Assembly: GCF_001905655.1 (NCBI RefSeq)
Contig: NZ_JMHT01000046.1
Coordinates: 1-64,000 of the forward strand
From: Mycobacterium sp. ST-F2
GTDB lineage: Bacteria > Actinomycetota > Actinomycetes > Mycobacteriales > Mycobacteriaceae
Length of the DNA: 64,000 nucleotides
Direction of reading: 5' to 3'
Under the pieces are notes generated by a model that searched no databases, was not told the origin of the DNA, and worked only from the letters and a program-made list of their open reading frames with translations. Positions 34,781 through 42,324 of the stretch are shown here, piece after piece. Both the position numbers and the translations under genes were made by a program. Position 1 is the first letter of the stretch, and the number at the start of each line of letters is the position of its first letter.

Positions 34781-35146
34781 TCAGATGTCGGTGGTCGCGC
34801 TGTCGTCTGCCATCGCGGCGTCGATGTCGAACGCCTTGATCTGGCTGATGACCTCGTCGAGCTGGTTGGCCGCCAGCATGCCCGAGTGCCGGAAGACCAG
34901 CTGGCCCTTCTTGAACGCCATGAGGGTCGGGATGGCCTGGATCTCGGCGGCACTGGCCAGACCCTGTTCGGCCTCGGTGTCGACCTTGGCGTGGAAGACG
35001 TCGGGGTGCTTCTCGGACGATGCGGTGAACGTCGGGGCGAACGCCCGGCACGGCCCGCACCATGACGCCCAGAAGTCCACCAGCACGATGTCGTTGTCGC
35101 TGATGATGCCGTTGAATTCGGCGGCGGTGATGTCCTTGGTGCTCAC
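34781..35146 (-). CDS. trxB1: thioredoxin
   Basis: A 121-residue thioredoxin with the redox site WCGPC (Cys30, Cys33) in VLVDFWASWCGPCRAF and the cis-Pro in IQAIPTLMAFKKGQ. It reduces protein disulfides in the cytoplasm, using a thioredoxin reductase encoded elsewhere. A short acidic C-terminal tail (MADDSATTDI) extends the fold. GTG start at 35146 with GGGAG upstream. Positional match to Rv1471, which is named trxB1 although it is a thioredoxin rather than a reductase; the ctpD/trxA pair found there in M. tuberculosis is not present. Confidence 0.93.
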   Translation of the reverse strand: MSTKDITAAEFNGIISDNDIVLVDFWASWCGPCRAFAPTFTASSEKHPDVFHAKVDTEAEQGLASAAEIQAIPTLMAFKKGQLVFRHSGMLAANQLDEVISQIKAFDIDAAMADDSATTDI

Positions 35147-35186
35147 GCTTCTCCCAACATTGCGGTGTACCTGCTTGTTCCCAGTA

Positions 35187-35223
35187 TCTGGTCAGCTCAA
35201 TCGTGGTCTGGTCAGCTCAATCG
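35187..35223. repeat. 17-bp tandem duplication at the 3' end of the oxidoreductase gene
   Basis: TCTGGTCAGCTCAATCG occurs at 35187-35203 and 35207-35223 (20-bp period). The second copy holds the last codons and TGA of the oxidoreductase gene; the first is an exact duplicate just beyond the stop. It looks like a local slippage or duplication event. Confidence 0.75.
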
Positions 35224-36312
35224 CGCCAGCGCAGTGGCCGCGTCGTAGCCATTGAACCCGTCCAGGGTGCCGGTGCGCAGGCGGTTCACCCAACCGGCGT
35301 CGGCGAGCAGCGCCCGGCCGATCGCGATCATGTCGAACTCGCCCGCGTCGAACTGCTCCACCAACTGGTCCACCGGTCCCGGTTCGATGATCTGGCCGGG
35401 CTTCTCGGACCGGAAGGCCGTCTGCAGGCCCACCGAACCGACGGCGATGACCGGGGTTCCGGTGACCTTCTTGGTCCAGCCGGCCAGCGTCAGGGCCGGG
35501 TCGACGTCGGGGAACGCCGGCACATAGTGCCGCCGTGTCGAGGGATGCAGGGCGTCCACACCGGCGTCGACCAGCGGCGCCAGCAGTTCCTGCAGCTGCA
35601 TCGGATCGTCGACCAGCGTCGCGTTGTAATCGGTGCCCTTCCACTGCGAGAACCGGTAGATGATCGGGTAGTCCGGGCCGACCGCGGCACGCACGGCGGC
35701 GACCACCTCGGCCGGAAAACGGGTGCGGTTCTCTACCGAGCCGCCGTATTCGTCGGTACGCAAGTTCGTTCTTGTCCAGAGGAATTGGTCGAGCAGGTAG
35801 CCGTGCGCACCGTGCAGCTCGACGGCGTCGAAACCGACCTCCTTGGCATTTCGGGCGGCCTCGGCGTACCACTTCGCGACGGCGGGCAGCTCGGCGGCCG
35901 CCAAAGCGCGGCCGACCTGCTCGCCGTGGCCGTTGACGCCCGACGGGCTGACCGCGGCCACTCCGTCGCGGTCGCCGCGCTCGGCGCCCTGGTGCCACAG
36001 CTGGGCCGCGATGGTCGAGCCGTGCCGGTGCACGGCACTGGTGACGTTGCGCCAGCCGTCGAGCGCCGCGGCGCCGACAAGCGTCGGGATGTCCGGAGAC
36101 CCGGCGGCCGACGGGTCACCCAGCCGCACGCCTTCGGTGATGATCAGGCCGACCCCACCGGCAGCCCGACGGGCGTAGTACTCCGCCACGTCGGGCCCCG
36201 GGACGCCTCCGGGCGACGCCTGCCTGGTCATGGGAGCCATGGCGAACCGATTGGGGACGGTCAGGCTCCGCAGGGCCAGCGGGGCAAAGAGTCCAGATGC
36301 ATCAACGGTCAT
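35212..36312 (-). CDS. NADH:flavin oxidoreductase (old yellow enzyme family)
   Basis: A 366-residue FMN-dependent ene-reductase-type TIM barrel. Motifs: LFAPLALRSLTVPNRFAMAPMTRQ at the N-terminus, AQLWHQGAE, the FMN/substrate His in VELHGAHGYLLDQFLW, and TRTNLRTDEYGGSVENRTRF, a hallmark of the family. These enzymes reduce activated C=C bonds or process xenobiotics; the substrate here is unknown. Start taken as ATG 36312, since a TTG at 36327 would add only five residues; neither has a convincing ribosome site. The 3' end contains a 17-bp duplication. Not part of the conserved backbone I know for this region. Confidence 0.88.
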   Translation of the reverse strand: MTVDASGLFAPLALRSLTVPNRFAMAPMTRQASPGGVPGPDVAEYYARRAAGGVGLIITEGVRLGDPSAAGSPDIPTLVGAAALDGWRNVTSAVHRHGSTIAAQLWHQGAERGDRDGVAAVSPSGVNGHGEQVGRALAAAELPAVAKWYAEAARNAKEVGFDAVELHGAHGYLLDQFLWTRTNLRTDEYGGSVENRTRFPAEVVAAVRAAVGPDYPIIYRFSQWKGTDYNATLVDDPMQLQELLAPLVDAGVDALHPSTRRHYVPAFPDVDPALTLAGWTKKVTGTPVIAVGSVGLQTAFRSEKPGQIIEPGPVDQLVEQFDAGEFDMIAIGRALLADAGWVNRLRTGTLDGFNGYDAATALARLS

Positions 36313-36371
36313 GAGGCTATGCAACACCGTCCCGGCATTCTGGATTCCTGCGGTGCCCGGTAACCGGTCAG

Positions 36372-37058
36372 TCAGGCGGACGACGGTAGCTCCTGCGCGC
36401 GTCGCGCTTCGAACCGCCAGATCGCCTGGCGCAGCGCATCGGCATTCCAGCCGGCCGAGTCCGCGACAGCGGCAAGTAGCCCCGCCACCTCTTCAGGACC
36501 GTCGGCACCGGCCTCGCGGGCGACGTATGCCACGACCGTCGGATCGGTGCCGGGCAGCTCCGCCAGCATCAGCAGGAAGCGCCAGGTGAACCCCGACCGT
36601 TGCCCCGGCACCGCGCACCACGCCCGTTTGGCCTCCTTCGCCAGCTCGGGGTCCGCGGCGATCACCCGCAGGTCCTCGGTGGTGCAGATCCCAAGCGCCA
36701 CAAAGGCTTGCGCCACCTCGGTCAGCGCCACCGAGCGCAGCGGTGCGTCTTTCGCTGTGGACGTCGGCCGCCGGTTACCGATCTGGGCGGCCCACTGCTG
36801 CGGCCCGCCGAGCGCCTCGACATTGGCCAGCAGTTCCGGCGCACCGTCAGCGTCGGCGTCAGCGCCTTGCCCGGCCCGGTAGCTCCGATAGCGCTCGATG
36901 ATCTTGTCGACGGTGAGGTGCCGGGCGCCCGTGACGTAGATGGCGTCAATGATGCAGAGCGCCAAGGAATCTGGATATCCCACGGGCATCGGCCATTCCG
37001 CCGGGTCTCCGAGATCGCGTTCGCACGCGGCCCGCAATCGATCGATGTCAGCGTTCAT
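36372..37058 (-). CDS. hypothetical protein (228 aa)
   Basis: A 228-residue soluble, mainly helical protein. No signal peptide or membrane helix. Notable segments: LALCIIDAIYVTGARHLTVDKIIERYRSYR near the N-terminus, a run of Asp/Ala (QGADADADGAPE), and PGQRSGFTWRFLLMLAELPGTDPTVVAYVAREAG. The last resembles HhH/endonuclease-III-like helical repeats, but only loosely. ATG 37058 is chosen because AAGGAAGG lies 7 nt upstream; a start 21 nt earlier overlaps that site. I do not recognise the family. Codon use is like its neighbours. Confidence 0.75.
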   Translation of the reverse strand: MNADIDRLRAACERDLGDPAEWPMPVGYPDSLALCIIDAIYVTGARHLTVDKIIERYRSYRAGQGADADADGAPELLANVEALGGPQQWAAQIGNRRPTSTAKDAPLRSVALTEVAQAFVALGICTTEDLRVIAADPELAKEAKRAWCAVPGQRSGFTWRFLLMLAELPGTDPTVVAYVAREAGADGPEEVAGLLAAVADSAGWNADALRQAIWRFEARRAQELPSSA

Positions 37059-37160
37059 CGTGGTGCCTTCCTTTCGCATCGGACCGCGGTGGTCCTCTTG
37101 CGTTGGAAGCTAGAGAAGGCGACCGACAAGAACGCCACGAAAAGGCGCCAGAATCGGGAG

Positions 37161-37688
37161 TTATCCACAGGCCCGATCGACGTTGGTGAGCAGTTGGGCC
37201 TGCCGTTTCGGCCACCAGAGTACTTCGGCCACCAGCAGCATCAAGTAGATCGCCGACACCACCGCGTTGCCGAAGGAGCCGTATCGGGTATCCCACGCCG
37301 CGGTGCCCGCCGCGACAACCAGCAACACCATCAACAGCCAGCGCAGTTCCTTGGACGTCGCCGCCGCGGTATGCATCGCGACGCGATAGTCATTGGCGGC
37401 GTGGACAAGTCGCTCCTCCGGCAGCCGCTCGCCCCGGCGTGCCGCACGGACCACCGCCACTCTCTCCGCGCCGCTGAGCTGAGCGGCCGCGGGCCACAAC
37501 CGCGCCATCCGCCGCGCCATCCAGATGCCGTACGTAAGCCCGACGATCACCAGCACGACGACACCGGTGAGCAGCAGTCCCGAGTCGATCCACGCCAGCA
37601 CGCCGAGAGCAAGACCGAGACCGCCGCCGATCATCAACACGCGGTAGACGAAGCCGCCTCGCCACGCGATGGCCGGAACCGCGAGCAC
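37161..37688 (-). CDS. predicted polytopic membrane protein (175 aa)
   Basis: A 175-residue protein with about four hydrophobic helices: two near the N-terminus (VLMIGGGLGLALGVLAW, LLLTGVVVLVIVGLTYG) and two near the C-terminus (WLLMVLLVVAAGTAA, VVSAIYLMLLVAEVLWW). They flank a basic cytoplasmic helical domain (LSGAERVAVVRAARRGERLPEERLVHAANDY). That domain hints at a conserved actinobacterial membrane family, but no function can be named. GTG start at 37688 is the longest reasonable frame; a later ATG at codon 19 would cut into the first helix. A TACATT hexamer lies upstream. Divergent from the small secreted protein. Confidence 0.7.
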   Translation of the reverse strand: MLAVPAIAWRGGFVYRVLMIGGGLGLALGVLAWIDSGLLLTGVVVLVIVGLTYGIWMARRMARLWPAAAQLSGAERVAVVRAARRGERLPEERLVHAANDYRVAMHTAAATSKELRWLLMVLLVVAAGTAAWDTRYGSFGNAVVSAIYLMLLVAEVLWWPKRQAQLLTNVDRACG

Positions 37689-37795
37689 ATGGTCAGTGTG
37701 GGCAACCTGGCACAGAAATGTAGGGAATCCCCTTATATGCCCGGCGGTCCCGCGGTCCTACCGTCGATTTCATCAGCCGACGGAGAGGGGCCGAC

Positions 37796-38245
37796 ATGTT
37801 CACCCAACGCAGCGGCAGCGTTGCCCTGGCACTGGTCGGCGCCATCGGCACGGCGGGCGTCGCTTTGGCCCCGACCGCGGCGGCCGACCAAGTCTCGGAA
37901 TACGTCCGGGGATATTGTTCGCCGCCCAACGGTCAGGACTGCAATGCCAGGCCGTCGATCCATTTCGACGCCCATATTGCCGAGAAGGTGTTGGCGTCGT
38001 TCAACAACGACGCCAACGGCTGTTCGGACATCATCGTGCGCTTCTACCTGGATGGCCGCCAGATCAGCGCGCCCGCCATCGCGCGCCCCGGCAGCACCGT
38101 GACCGCCCCACCGACCTACACCAAAACAGCCGGCGGCCATGACTTGAGTGTCAGCGCCACCGGCGTCACGGGCGGCTGCAACGTCGGCACGCTGGAAGCG
38201 TTCGGCGGCACGTTGTCGGCCGACGTGATCGAACTGCGGCTTTGA
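37796..38245 (+). CDS. small secreted protein with cysteine pairs
   Basis: A 149-residue protein with a classic Sec signal peptide (SGSVALALVGAIGTAGVALAPTAAA, cut near AAADQ). The mature part has four cysteines (GYCSPP, QDCNAR, NGCSDI, GGCNVG), enough for two disulfides, and looks beta-rich (CSDIIVRFYLDGRQISAP, HDLSVSATGVTGGCNVG). ATG 37796 with GAGAGGGG upstream. No enzymatic motif; similar small exported proteins are common in mycobacteria. Converges with sufT, leaving a single base between stop codons. Confidence 0.8.
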   Translation: MFTQRSGSVALALVGAIGTAGVALAPTAAADQVSEYVRGYCSPPNGQDCNARPSIHFDAHIAEKVLASFNNDANGCSDIIVRFYLDGRQISAPAIARPGSTVTAPPTYTKTAGGHDLSVSATGVTGGCNVGTLEAFGGTLSADVIELRL

Positions 38246-38246
38246 G

Positions 38247-38621
38247 TTAAACCGTGAAACCCAGCGCCCGGAGCTGCTCGCGACCGTCGTCGGTGATCTT
38301 GTCCGGACCCCACGGCGGGTTCCAGACCCAGTTGAGCTTGAGATCACTGACCAGGCCCGCGCCCACCAGGGCGGTCCGGGACTGGTCCTCGATCACGTCG
38401 GTCAGCGGACAGGCCGCCGACGTCAGCGTCATGTCCAGCTTCACGACGGTGCCCTCGTCGCCCTCTTCGAGCGTCATGCCGTAGACCAGACCCAGGTCGA
38501 CGACGTTGATGCCGAGCTCGGGGTCGACGACGTCGCGCATGGCCTCCTCGACGGCGTCGAGGAGTTCGGGGTCGTCGACCACGTTGGCCGCGGTGGTTCC
38601 TTCGGGTGTGCCTTCAGTCAT
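38247..38621 (-). CDS. sufT: SufT-like DUF59/MIP18 Fe-S assembly protein
   Basis: A 124-residue DUF59 protein (MIP18 fold). Key features: DPELLDAVEEAMRDVVDPELGINVVDLGLVYGM, where the DPE motif is invariant, and the conserved Cys in LTSAACPLTDVIEDQ. It helps deliver or mature Fe-S clusters. It is the last gene of the suf operon; its ATG overlaps the sufU stop as ATGA. Equivalent to Rv1466. Confidence 0.93.
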   Translation of the reverse strand: MTEGTPEGTTAANVVDDPELLDAVEEAMRDVVDPELGINVVDLGLVYGMTLEEGDEGTVVKLDMTLTSAACPLTDVIEDQSRTALVGAGLVSDLKLNWVWNPPWGPDKITDDGREQLRALGFTV

Positions 38622-39136
38622 CGCTTACCCTCCGCAATTGCGCCGGCGGATGCCAGCGCCGTGTCCGATGCGCTCGCCAACGCGAGCGCCGTGTCTTTGG
38701 CGCTCGCCTCGGCGAGCGCGGCTTTGAACGCAGTCCAGCCCAGCAGCGCGCATTTCACCCGCGCCGGGTATTTGGCGACACCGGCGAACGCGATGCCGTC
38801 ACCCAGCACATCTTCGTCCCCCTCAACGCTTCCGCGGGAGGAAATCATCTCGGTGAATGCGCCGACGGTCTTGAGCGCTTCGTCGACGCTCTGGCCGATC
38901 ACCTGGTCGGTCAGCACCGACGTCGACGCCTGGCTGATGGAGCAGCCCTGGCCGTCGTACGAGATGTCGGCGATGGTCTCGCCGTCGTCGGACAGCGTCA
39001 CCCGCAGTGTCACCTCGTCGCCACACGTCGGGTTGACGTGGTGTACCTGCGCACCGAACGGCTCGCGCAGCCCACGGTGATGCGGGTGCTTGTAGTGGTC
39101 CAGGATCACTTCCTGGTACATCTGTTCCATTCTCAT
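38618..39136 (-). CDS. sufU: SufU-type Fe-S scaffold / sulfur-transfer protein
   Basis: A 172-residue SufU protein that accepts sulfur from SufS. Zn/active-site cysteines are in NPTCGDEVTLRV, GQGCSISQAS and YPARVKCALLGW, with Asp in the first motif. After AFKAALAEAS the C-terminus is unusual: a low-complexity Ala/Ser/Leu tail (AKDTALALASASDTALASAG) encoded by two 30-bp tandem repeats that contain GC-rich palindromes. M. tuberculosis SufU ends in a different, non-repetitive tail. ATG 39136 overlaps the sufS stop (ATGA); an ATG two codons later is an alternative. Confidence 0.93.
   Translation of the reverse strand: MRMEQMYQEVILDHYKHPHHRGLREPFGAQVHHVNPTCGDEVTLRVTLSDDGETIADISYDGQGCSISQASTSVLTDQVIGQSVDEALKTVGAFTEMISSRGSVEGDEDVLGDGIAFAGVAKYPARVKCALLGWTAFKAALAEASAKDTALALASASDTALASAGAIAEGKR
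38655..38714. repeat. two 30-bp tandem repeats with palindromes inside sufU
   Basis: Units 38655-38684 and 38685-38714 share AGCGCCGTGTC followed by a GCGCTCGC palindrome. The palindromes are GCGCTCGC-N4-GCGAGCGC (38670-38689) and GCGCTCGCC-TC-GGCGAGCGC (38700-38719). They encode ten-residue repeats in the SufU tail and would form two stable hairpins in DNA or mRNA. Confidence 0.75.
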
Positions 39137-40377
39137 GCGAAGAACTCCACAGCGCGTTTGACGCCCGCAACCAACCGGCCCACTTCGTCGAGCGTGTTGT
39201 AGACGGCGAACGACGCGCGAGCCGTCGCGGCGATACCGAACCGCCGGTGCAGCGGCGCCGCACAGTGATGCCCGACCCGGACCGCGATGCCCCCGTCGTC
39301 GAGAATCTGACCGACGTCGTGGGCGTGGACGCCGTCGAGCACGAAACTCACCGGAGAACCGCGGTGCTCGGTGGTGGTCGGCCCGATGATCCGCACCTGC
39401 GGGATCTGGCTCAGCCCCTCGAGCGTGGCAGCCACCAGTTCGCCTTCGTGCGCCTCGACGGCAGCCATCCCGATGGCGCCGAGATACCTTGCGGCAGCAG
39501 CCAATCCGACAACCTGAGAGGTCATCGGGGTACCCGCCTCGAACCGCTGCGGTGCCGGCGCGTAGGTCACCGACTCCATGGTGACGGTCTCGATCATGGA
39601 CCCGCCGGTGAGGAACGGGGGCAGCGCGTTCAACAGTGCGCGACGGCCGTACAACACACCGATCCCGGTGGGCCCCAACATCTTGTGACCCGAGAACGCG
39701 GCAAAATCGACATCGAGCGCGTGGAAGTCGATGGGCTGATGCGGCACCGACTGGCAGGCGTCCAGCACCGTCAGCGCACCGACGGCCTGAGCTCGCCGCA
39801 CGATCTCGGCGACCGGCGCGATGGCACCCGTGACGTTCGAATGATGGGTGAAGGCAACCACTTTCACCCGCTCATCGAACTGCAGCAAATCCAGATCGAT
39901 GCGGCCGTCGTCGGTGACGCCGTACCAGCGCAGCTCGGCACCGGTCCGGCGAGCCAGTTCCTGCCACGGAATCAGGTTGGCGTGGTGCTCCAGCTCGGTG
40001 GTGACGATGACGTCCCCCGGGCCGACCACGCGGTCGAACCGGTTGTCCCCCACCGCATACGACACCAGGTTCAGCGCCTCGGTGGCGTTCTTGGTGAAGA
40101 CGAGCTCGTCGTCGTCGGCCCCGACGAACGCCGCGATGTCGGCGCGGCCCTGTTCGTAGGCGTCGGTCGACTCCTCCATCAGCTGGTGCGCACCGCGGTG
40201 CACCGCGCCGTTGGAGGTGGTCAGGAACTCCCGCTCGGCATCGAGCACCTGCAGCGGCTTCTGCGACGTGGCCCCGGAATCCAGGTAGGCCAACGTGTTT
40301 CCGCCGCGCATCACCCGACTCAGGATCGGGAAGTCGGCCCTGATCCGCGTCAGGTCCAGATCCACTGACGCGGTCAT
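39133..40377 (-). CDS. sufS: cysteine desulfurase SufS
   Basis: A 414-residue PLP-dependent group II cysteine desulfurase that supplies sulfur as a persulfide. The PLP Lys is in FSGHKMLGPTGIG, the catalytic Cys in GHHCAAPLHRR, and the HH of the cofactor stacking region in TELEHHANLIPW. The long insertion and RGSPVSFVL match SufS rather than IscS. ATG 40377 is preceded by AGGAG and lies 1 bp after the sufC stop; a longer upstream frame runs backwards into sufC. Its stop overlaps sufU (ATGA). Confidence 0.96.
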   Translation of the reverse strand: MTASVDLDLTRIRADFPILSRVMRGGNTLAYLDSGATSQKPLQVLDAEREFLTTSNGAVHRGAHQLMEESTDAYEQGRADIAAFVGADDDELVFTKNATEALNLVSYAVGDNRFDRVVGPGDVIVTTELEHHANLIPWQELARRTGAELRWYGVTDDGRIDLDLLQFDERVKVVAFTHHSNVTGAIAPVAEIVRRAQAVGALTVLDACQSVPHQPIDFHALDVDFAAFSGHKMLGPTGIGVLYGRRALLNALPPFLTGGSMIETVTMESVTYAPAPQRFEAGTPMTSQVVGLAAAARYLGAIGMAAVEAHEGELVAATLEGLSQIPQVRIIGPTTTEHRGSPVSFVLDGVHAHDVGQILDDGGIAVRVGHHCAAPLHRRFGIAATARASFAVYNTLDEVGRLVAGVKRAVEFFA

Positions 40378-40378
40378 A

Positions 40379-41149
40379 TCAGGCTCCTGCAGCCGCGGCC
40401 TGCGTGTAGCGCTCGTAGCCGTTCTCTTCGAGCTCGTCGGCCAGCTCCGGACCACCGGAGGTGATGATGCGGCCGTCGAAGAAGACGTGCACGAACTGCG
40501 GACGGATGTAGCGCAGGATGCGGGTGTAGTGCGTGATCAGCAGGACGCCGCCGTGCTCGGCCTCGGCGTACCGGTTGACGCCCTCGGACACCACGCGCAG
40601 CGCGTCGACGTCCAGGCCCGAGTCGGTCTCGTCGAGGATGGCGATCTTCGGCTTCAGCAGGCCCAGCTGCAGGATTTCGTGGCGCTTCTTCTCACCACCG
40701 GAGAAGCCTTCGTTGACGCTGCGCTCGCCGAACGCCGGGTCGATGTCCAGCTCCGACATGGCCGTCTTGACCTCTTTGACCCAGTGGCGCAGCTTGGGGG
40801 CCTCGCCACGGACCGCGGTGGCGGCGGTGCGCAGGAAGTTCGACATCGAGACGCCGGGCACCTCGACGGGGTACTGCATGGCCAGGAAGAGGCCGGCGCG
40901 AGCGCGCTCGTCGACGCTCATCTCCAGCACGTCCTCGCCGTCCAGGGTGATGGACCCGGAGGTGACGGTGTACTTGGGGTGACCGGCGATGGCGTACGAC
41001 AGCGTCGACTTGCCAGAACCGTTGGGCCCCATGACCGCGTGGGTCTCGCCCGACTTCACGGTCAGGTTGACGCCCTTGAGGATCGGGACGTCCGCACCGT
41101 CGGGTGCGGTGACCGAGACGTGCAGGTCCTTGATTTCCAGTGTGGTCAT
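40379..41149 (-). CDS. sufC: Fe-S assembly ATPase SufC
   Basis: A 256-residue ABC-type ATPase of the SufBCD scaffold. Walker A GPNGSGKSTL, a signature-like segment EGFSGGEKKRHEILQ, and Walker B AILDETDSGLD; the acidic ETDSGLD is characteristic of SufC. It drives conformational changes of the SufB-SufD pair. ATG 41149 overlaps the sufD stop by 4 bp, and its stop is followed 1 bp later by sufS. Confidence 0.97.
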   Translation of the reverse strand: MTTLEIKDLHVSVTAPDGADVPILKGVNLTVKSGETHAVMGPNGSGKSTLSYAIAGHPKYTVTSGSITLDGEDVLEMSVDERARAGLFLAMQYPVEVPGVSMSNFLRTAATAVRGEAPKLRHWVKEVKTAMSELDIDPAFGERSVNEGFSGGEKKRHEILQLGLLKPKIAILDETDSGLDVDALRVVSEGVNRYAEAEHGGVLLITHYTRILRYIRPQFVHVFFDGRIITSGGPELADELEENGYERYTQAAAAGA

Positions 41150-42324
41150 GAGTTGTTGCGTCCTTCAGTCAGTTCAAGTTCGTGTTCGATGGCGGCGGTG
41201 AGGCGTTCGCGGACTTCCGGCACGGCGATCTTCTGGATGATCTCGCCGAAGAAGCCCCGGACCACCAGGCGGCGGGCCTGGTCCTCGGGGATACCGCGGG
41301 CCTGCAGGTAGAACAGCTGCTCGTCGTCGAAACGTCCGGTGGCACTGGCGTGCCCGGCGCCGACGATCTCGCCGGTCTCGATCTCCAGGTTGGGCACCGA
41401 GTCGGCGCGGGCGCCGTCGGTGAGCACCAGGTTGCGGTTCACCTCGAAGGTGTCGGTGCCGGTGGCCGCGGCTCGGATCAGCACGTCGCCGATCCACACG
41501 GTGTGGGCGTCGGCCTTCTTCGAGTCCGGATCGCCCTGCAGCGCACCCTTGTACAACACGTTGGAGCGGCAGTTGGGCACTGCGTGATCGACCAGCAGGC
41601 GCGATTCGAAATGCTGACCCTCGTCCGCGAAGTACAGGCCCAGCATCTCGGCGTCGCCGCCGGGACCCAGGTAGCGGGTGCGCGAGGTCAGCCGCACGAC
41701 GTCGCCGCCGAGGGTGACGGCGACGTGCCGCAGCACGGCGTCCTTGCCCAGCGTCGCGTGGTGGGTGCTGACGTTCACCGCGTCGTCGGCCCAGTCGGCG
41801 ATCGACACGACGGTCAACCGCGCTGCGTCACCGACGACGAATTCGATGTTGTCGGCGTAGGTTCCGCTGCCGCTCTGGTCGATGACAACGACGGCCTCGC
41901 CGAGTTCTGCGACTCGCAGCTGCAGGTGGCCGTAGGCGGTCTTGCCCTCACCCGGACCGGCGATGGCGATCTCGATGGGCTCGGCGACCTGAACGTCGCG
42001 ACCGACCGACACCACAGTGGCCTCGGCGAACGACGAATACGCCTGTGCGGCAACGCGGTCCGCGGGTACGCCGCCCTGACCCAGCCGCGAGTCATCGCGA
42101 CCGACGGTCTCGACCGTGACGCCGTCCCGTTCCGAAACCTCAACGCGCGCAGCGCCGGTGGCGACCGCGGAGCCGTCGTGCAGGCCGTGCAGACGCTTCA
42201 GCGGCGTGAACCGCCAGAGCTCGTCACGGCCGTGCGGCACCTCAAAAGCGTTGACGTCGAAGGACGTGAACAGCTCACCCTTGTTGGCGACGATGCCTTC
42301 CGCCGCCTCAGTCAAATTACTCAC
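41146..42324 (-). CDS. sufD: Fe-S scaffold protein SufD
   Basis: A 392-residue member of the SufB/SufD beta-helix family. The central repeats (THHATLGKDAVLRHVAVTLGGDVVRLTSRTRYLG) and the C-terminal helical region (ETGEIVGAGHASATGRFDDEQLFYLQARGIPEDQARRLVVRGF) are typical. It partners SufB and SufC in cluster assembly and iron acquisition. GTG start at 42324 shares one base with the sufB stop (TAGTG). Length fits SufD; the C-terminal His in GAGHAS is conserved. Confidence 0.95.
   Translation of the reverse strand: MSNLTEAAEGIVANKGELFTSFDVNAFEVPHGRDELWRFTPLKRLHGLHDGSAVATGAARVEVSERDGVTVETVGRDDSRLGQGGVPADRVAAQAYSSFAEATVVSVGRDVQVAEPIEIAIAGPGEGKTAYGHLQLRVAELGEAVVVIDQSGSGTYADNIEFVVGDAARLTVVSIADWADDAVNVSTHHATLGKDAVLRHVAVTLGGDVVRLTSRTRYLGPGGDAEMLGLYFADEGQHFESRLLVDHAVPNCRSNVLYKGALQGDPDSKKADAHTVWIGDVLIRAAATGTDTFEVNRNLVLTDGARADSVPNLEIETGEIVGAGHASATGRFDDEQLFYLQARGIPEDQARRLVVRGFFGEIIQKIAVPEVRERLTAAIEHELELTEGRNNS

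Noticed and set aside
32358..35255. A 965-codon plus-strand frame opposite the ABC-F, echA12 and thioredoxin genes
   Set aside because: Antisense shadow of three clear genes.
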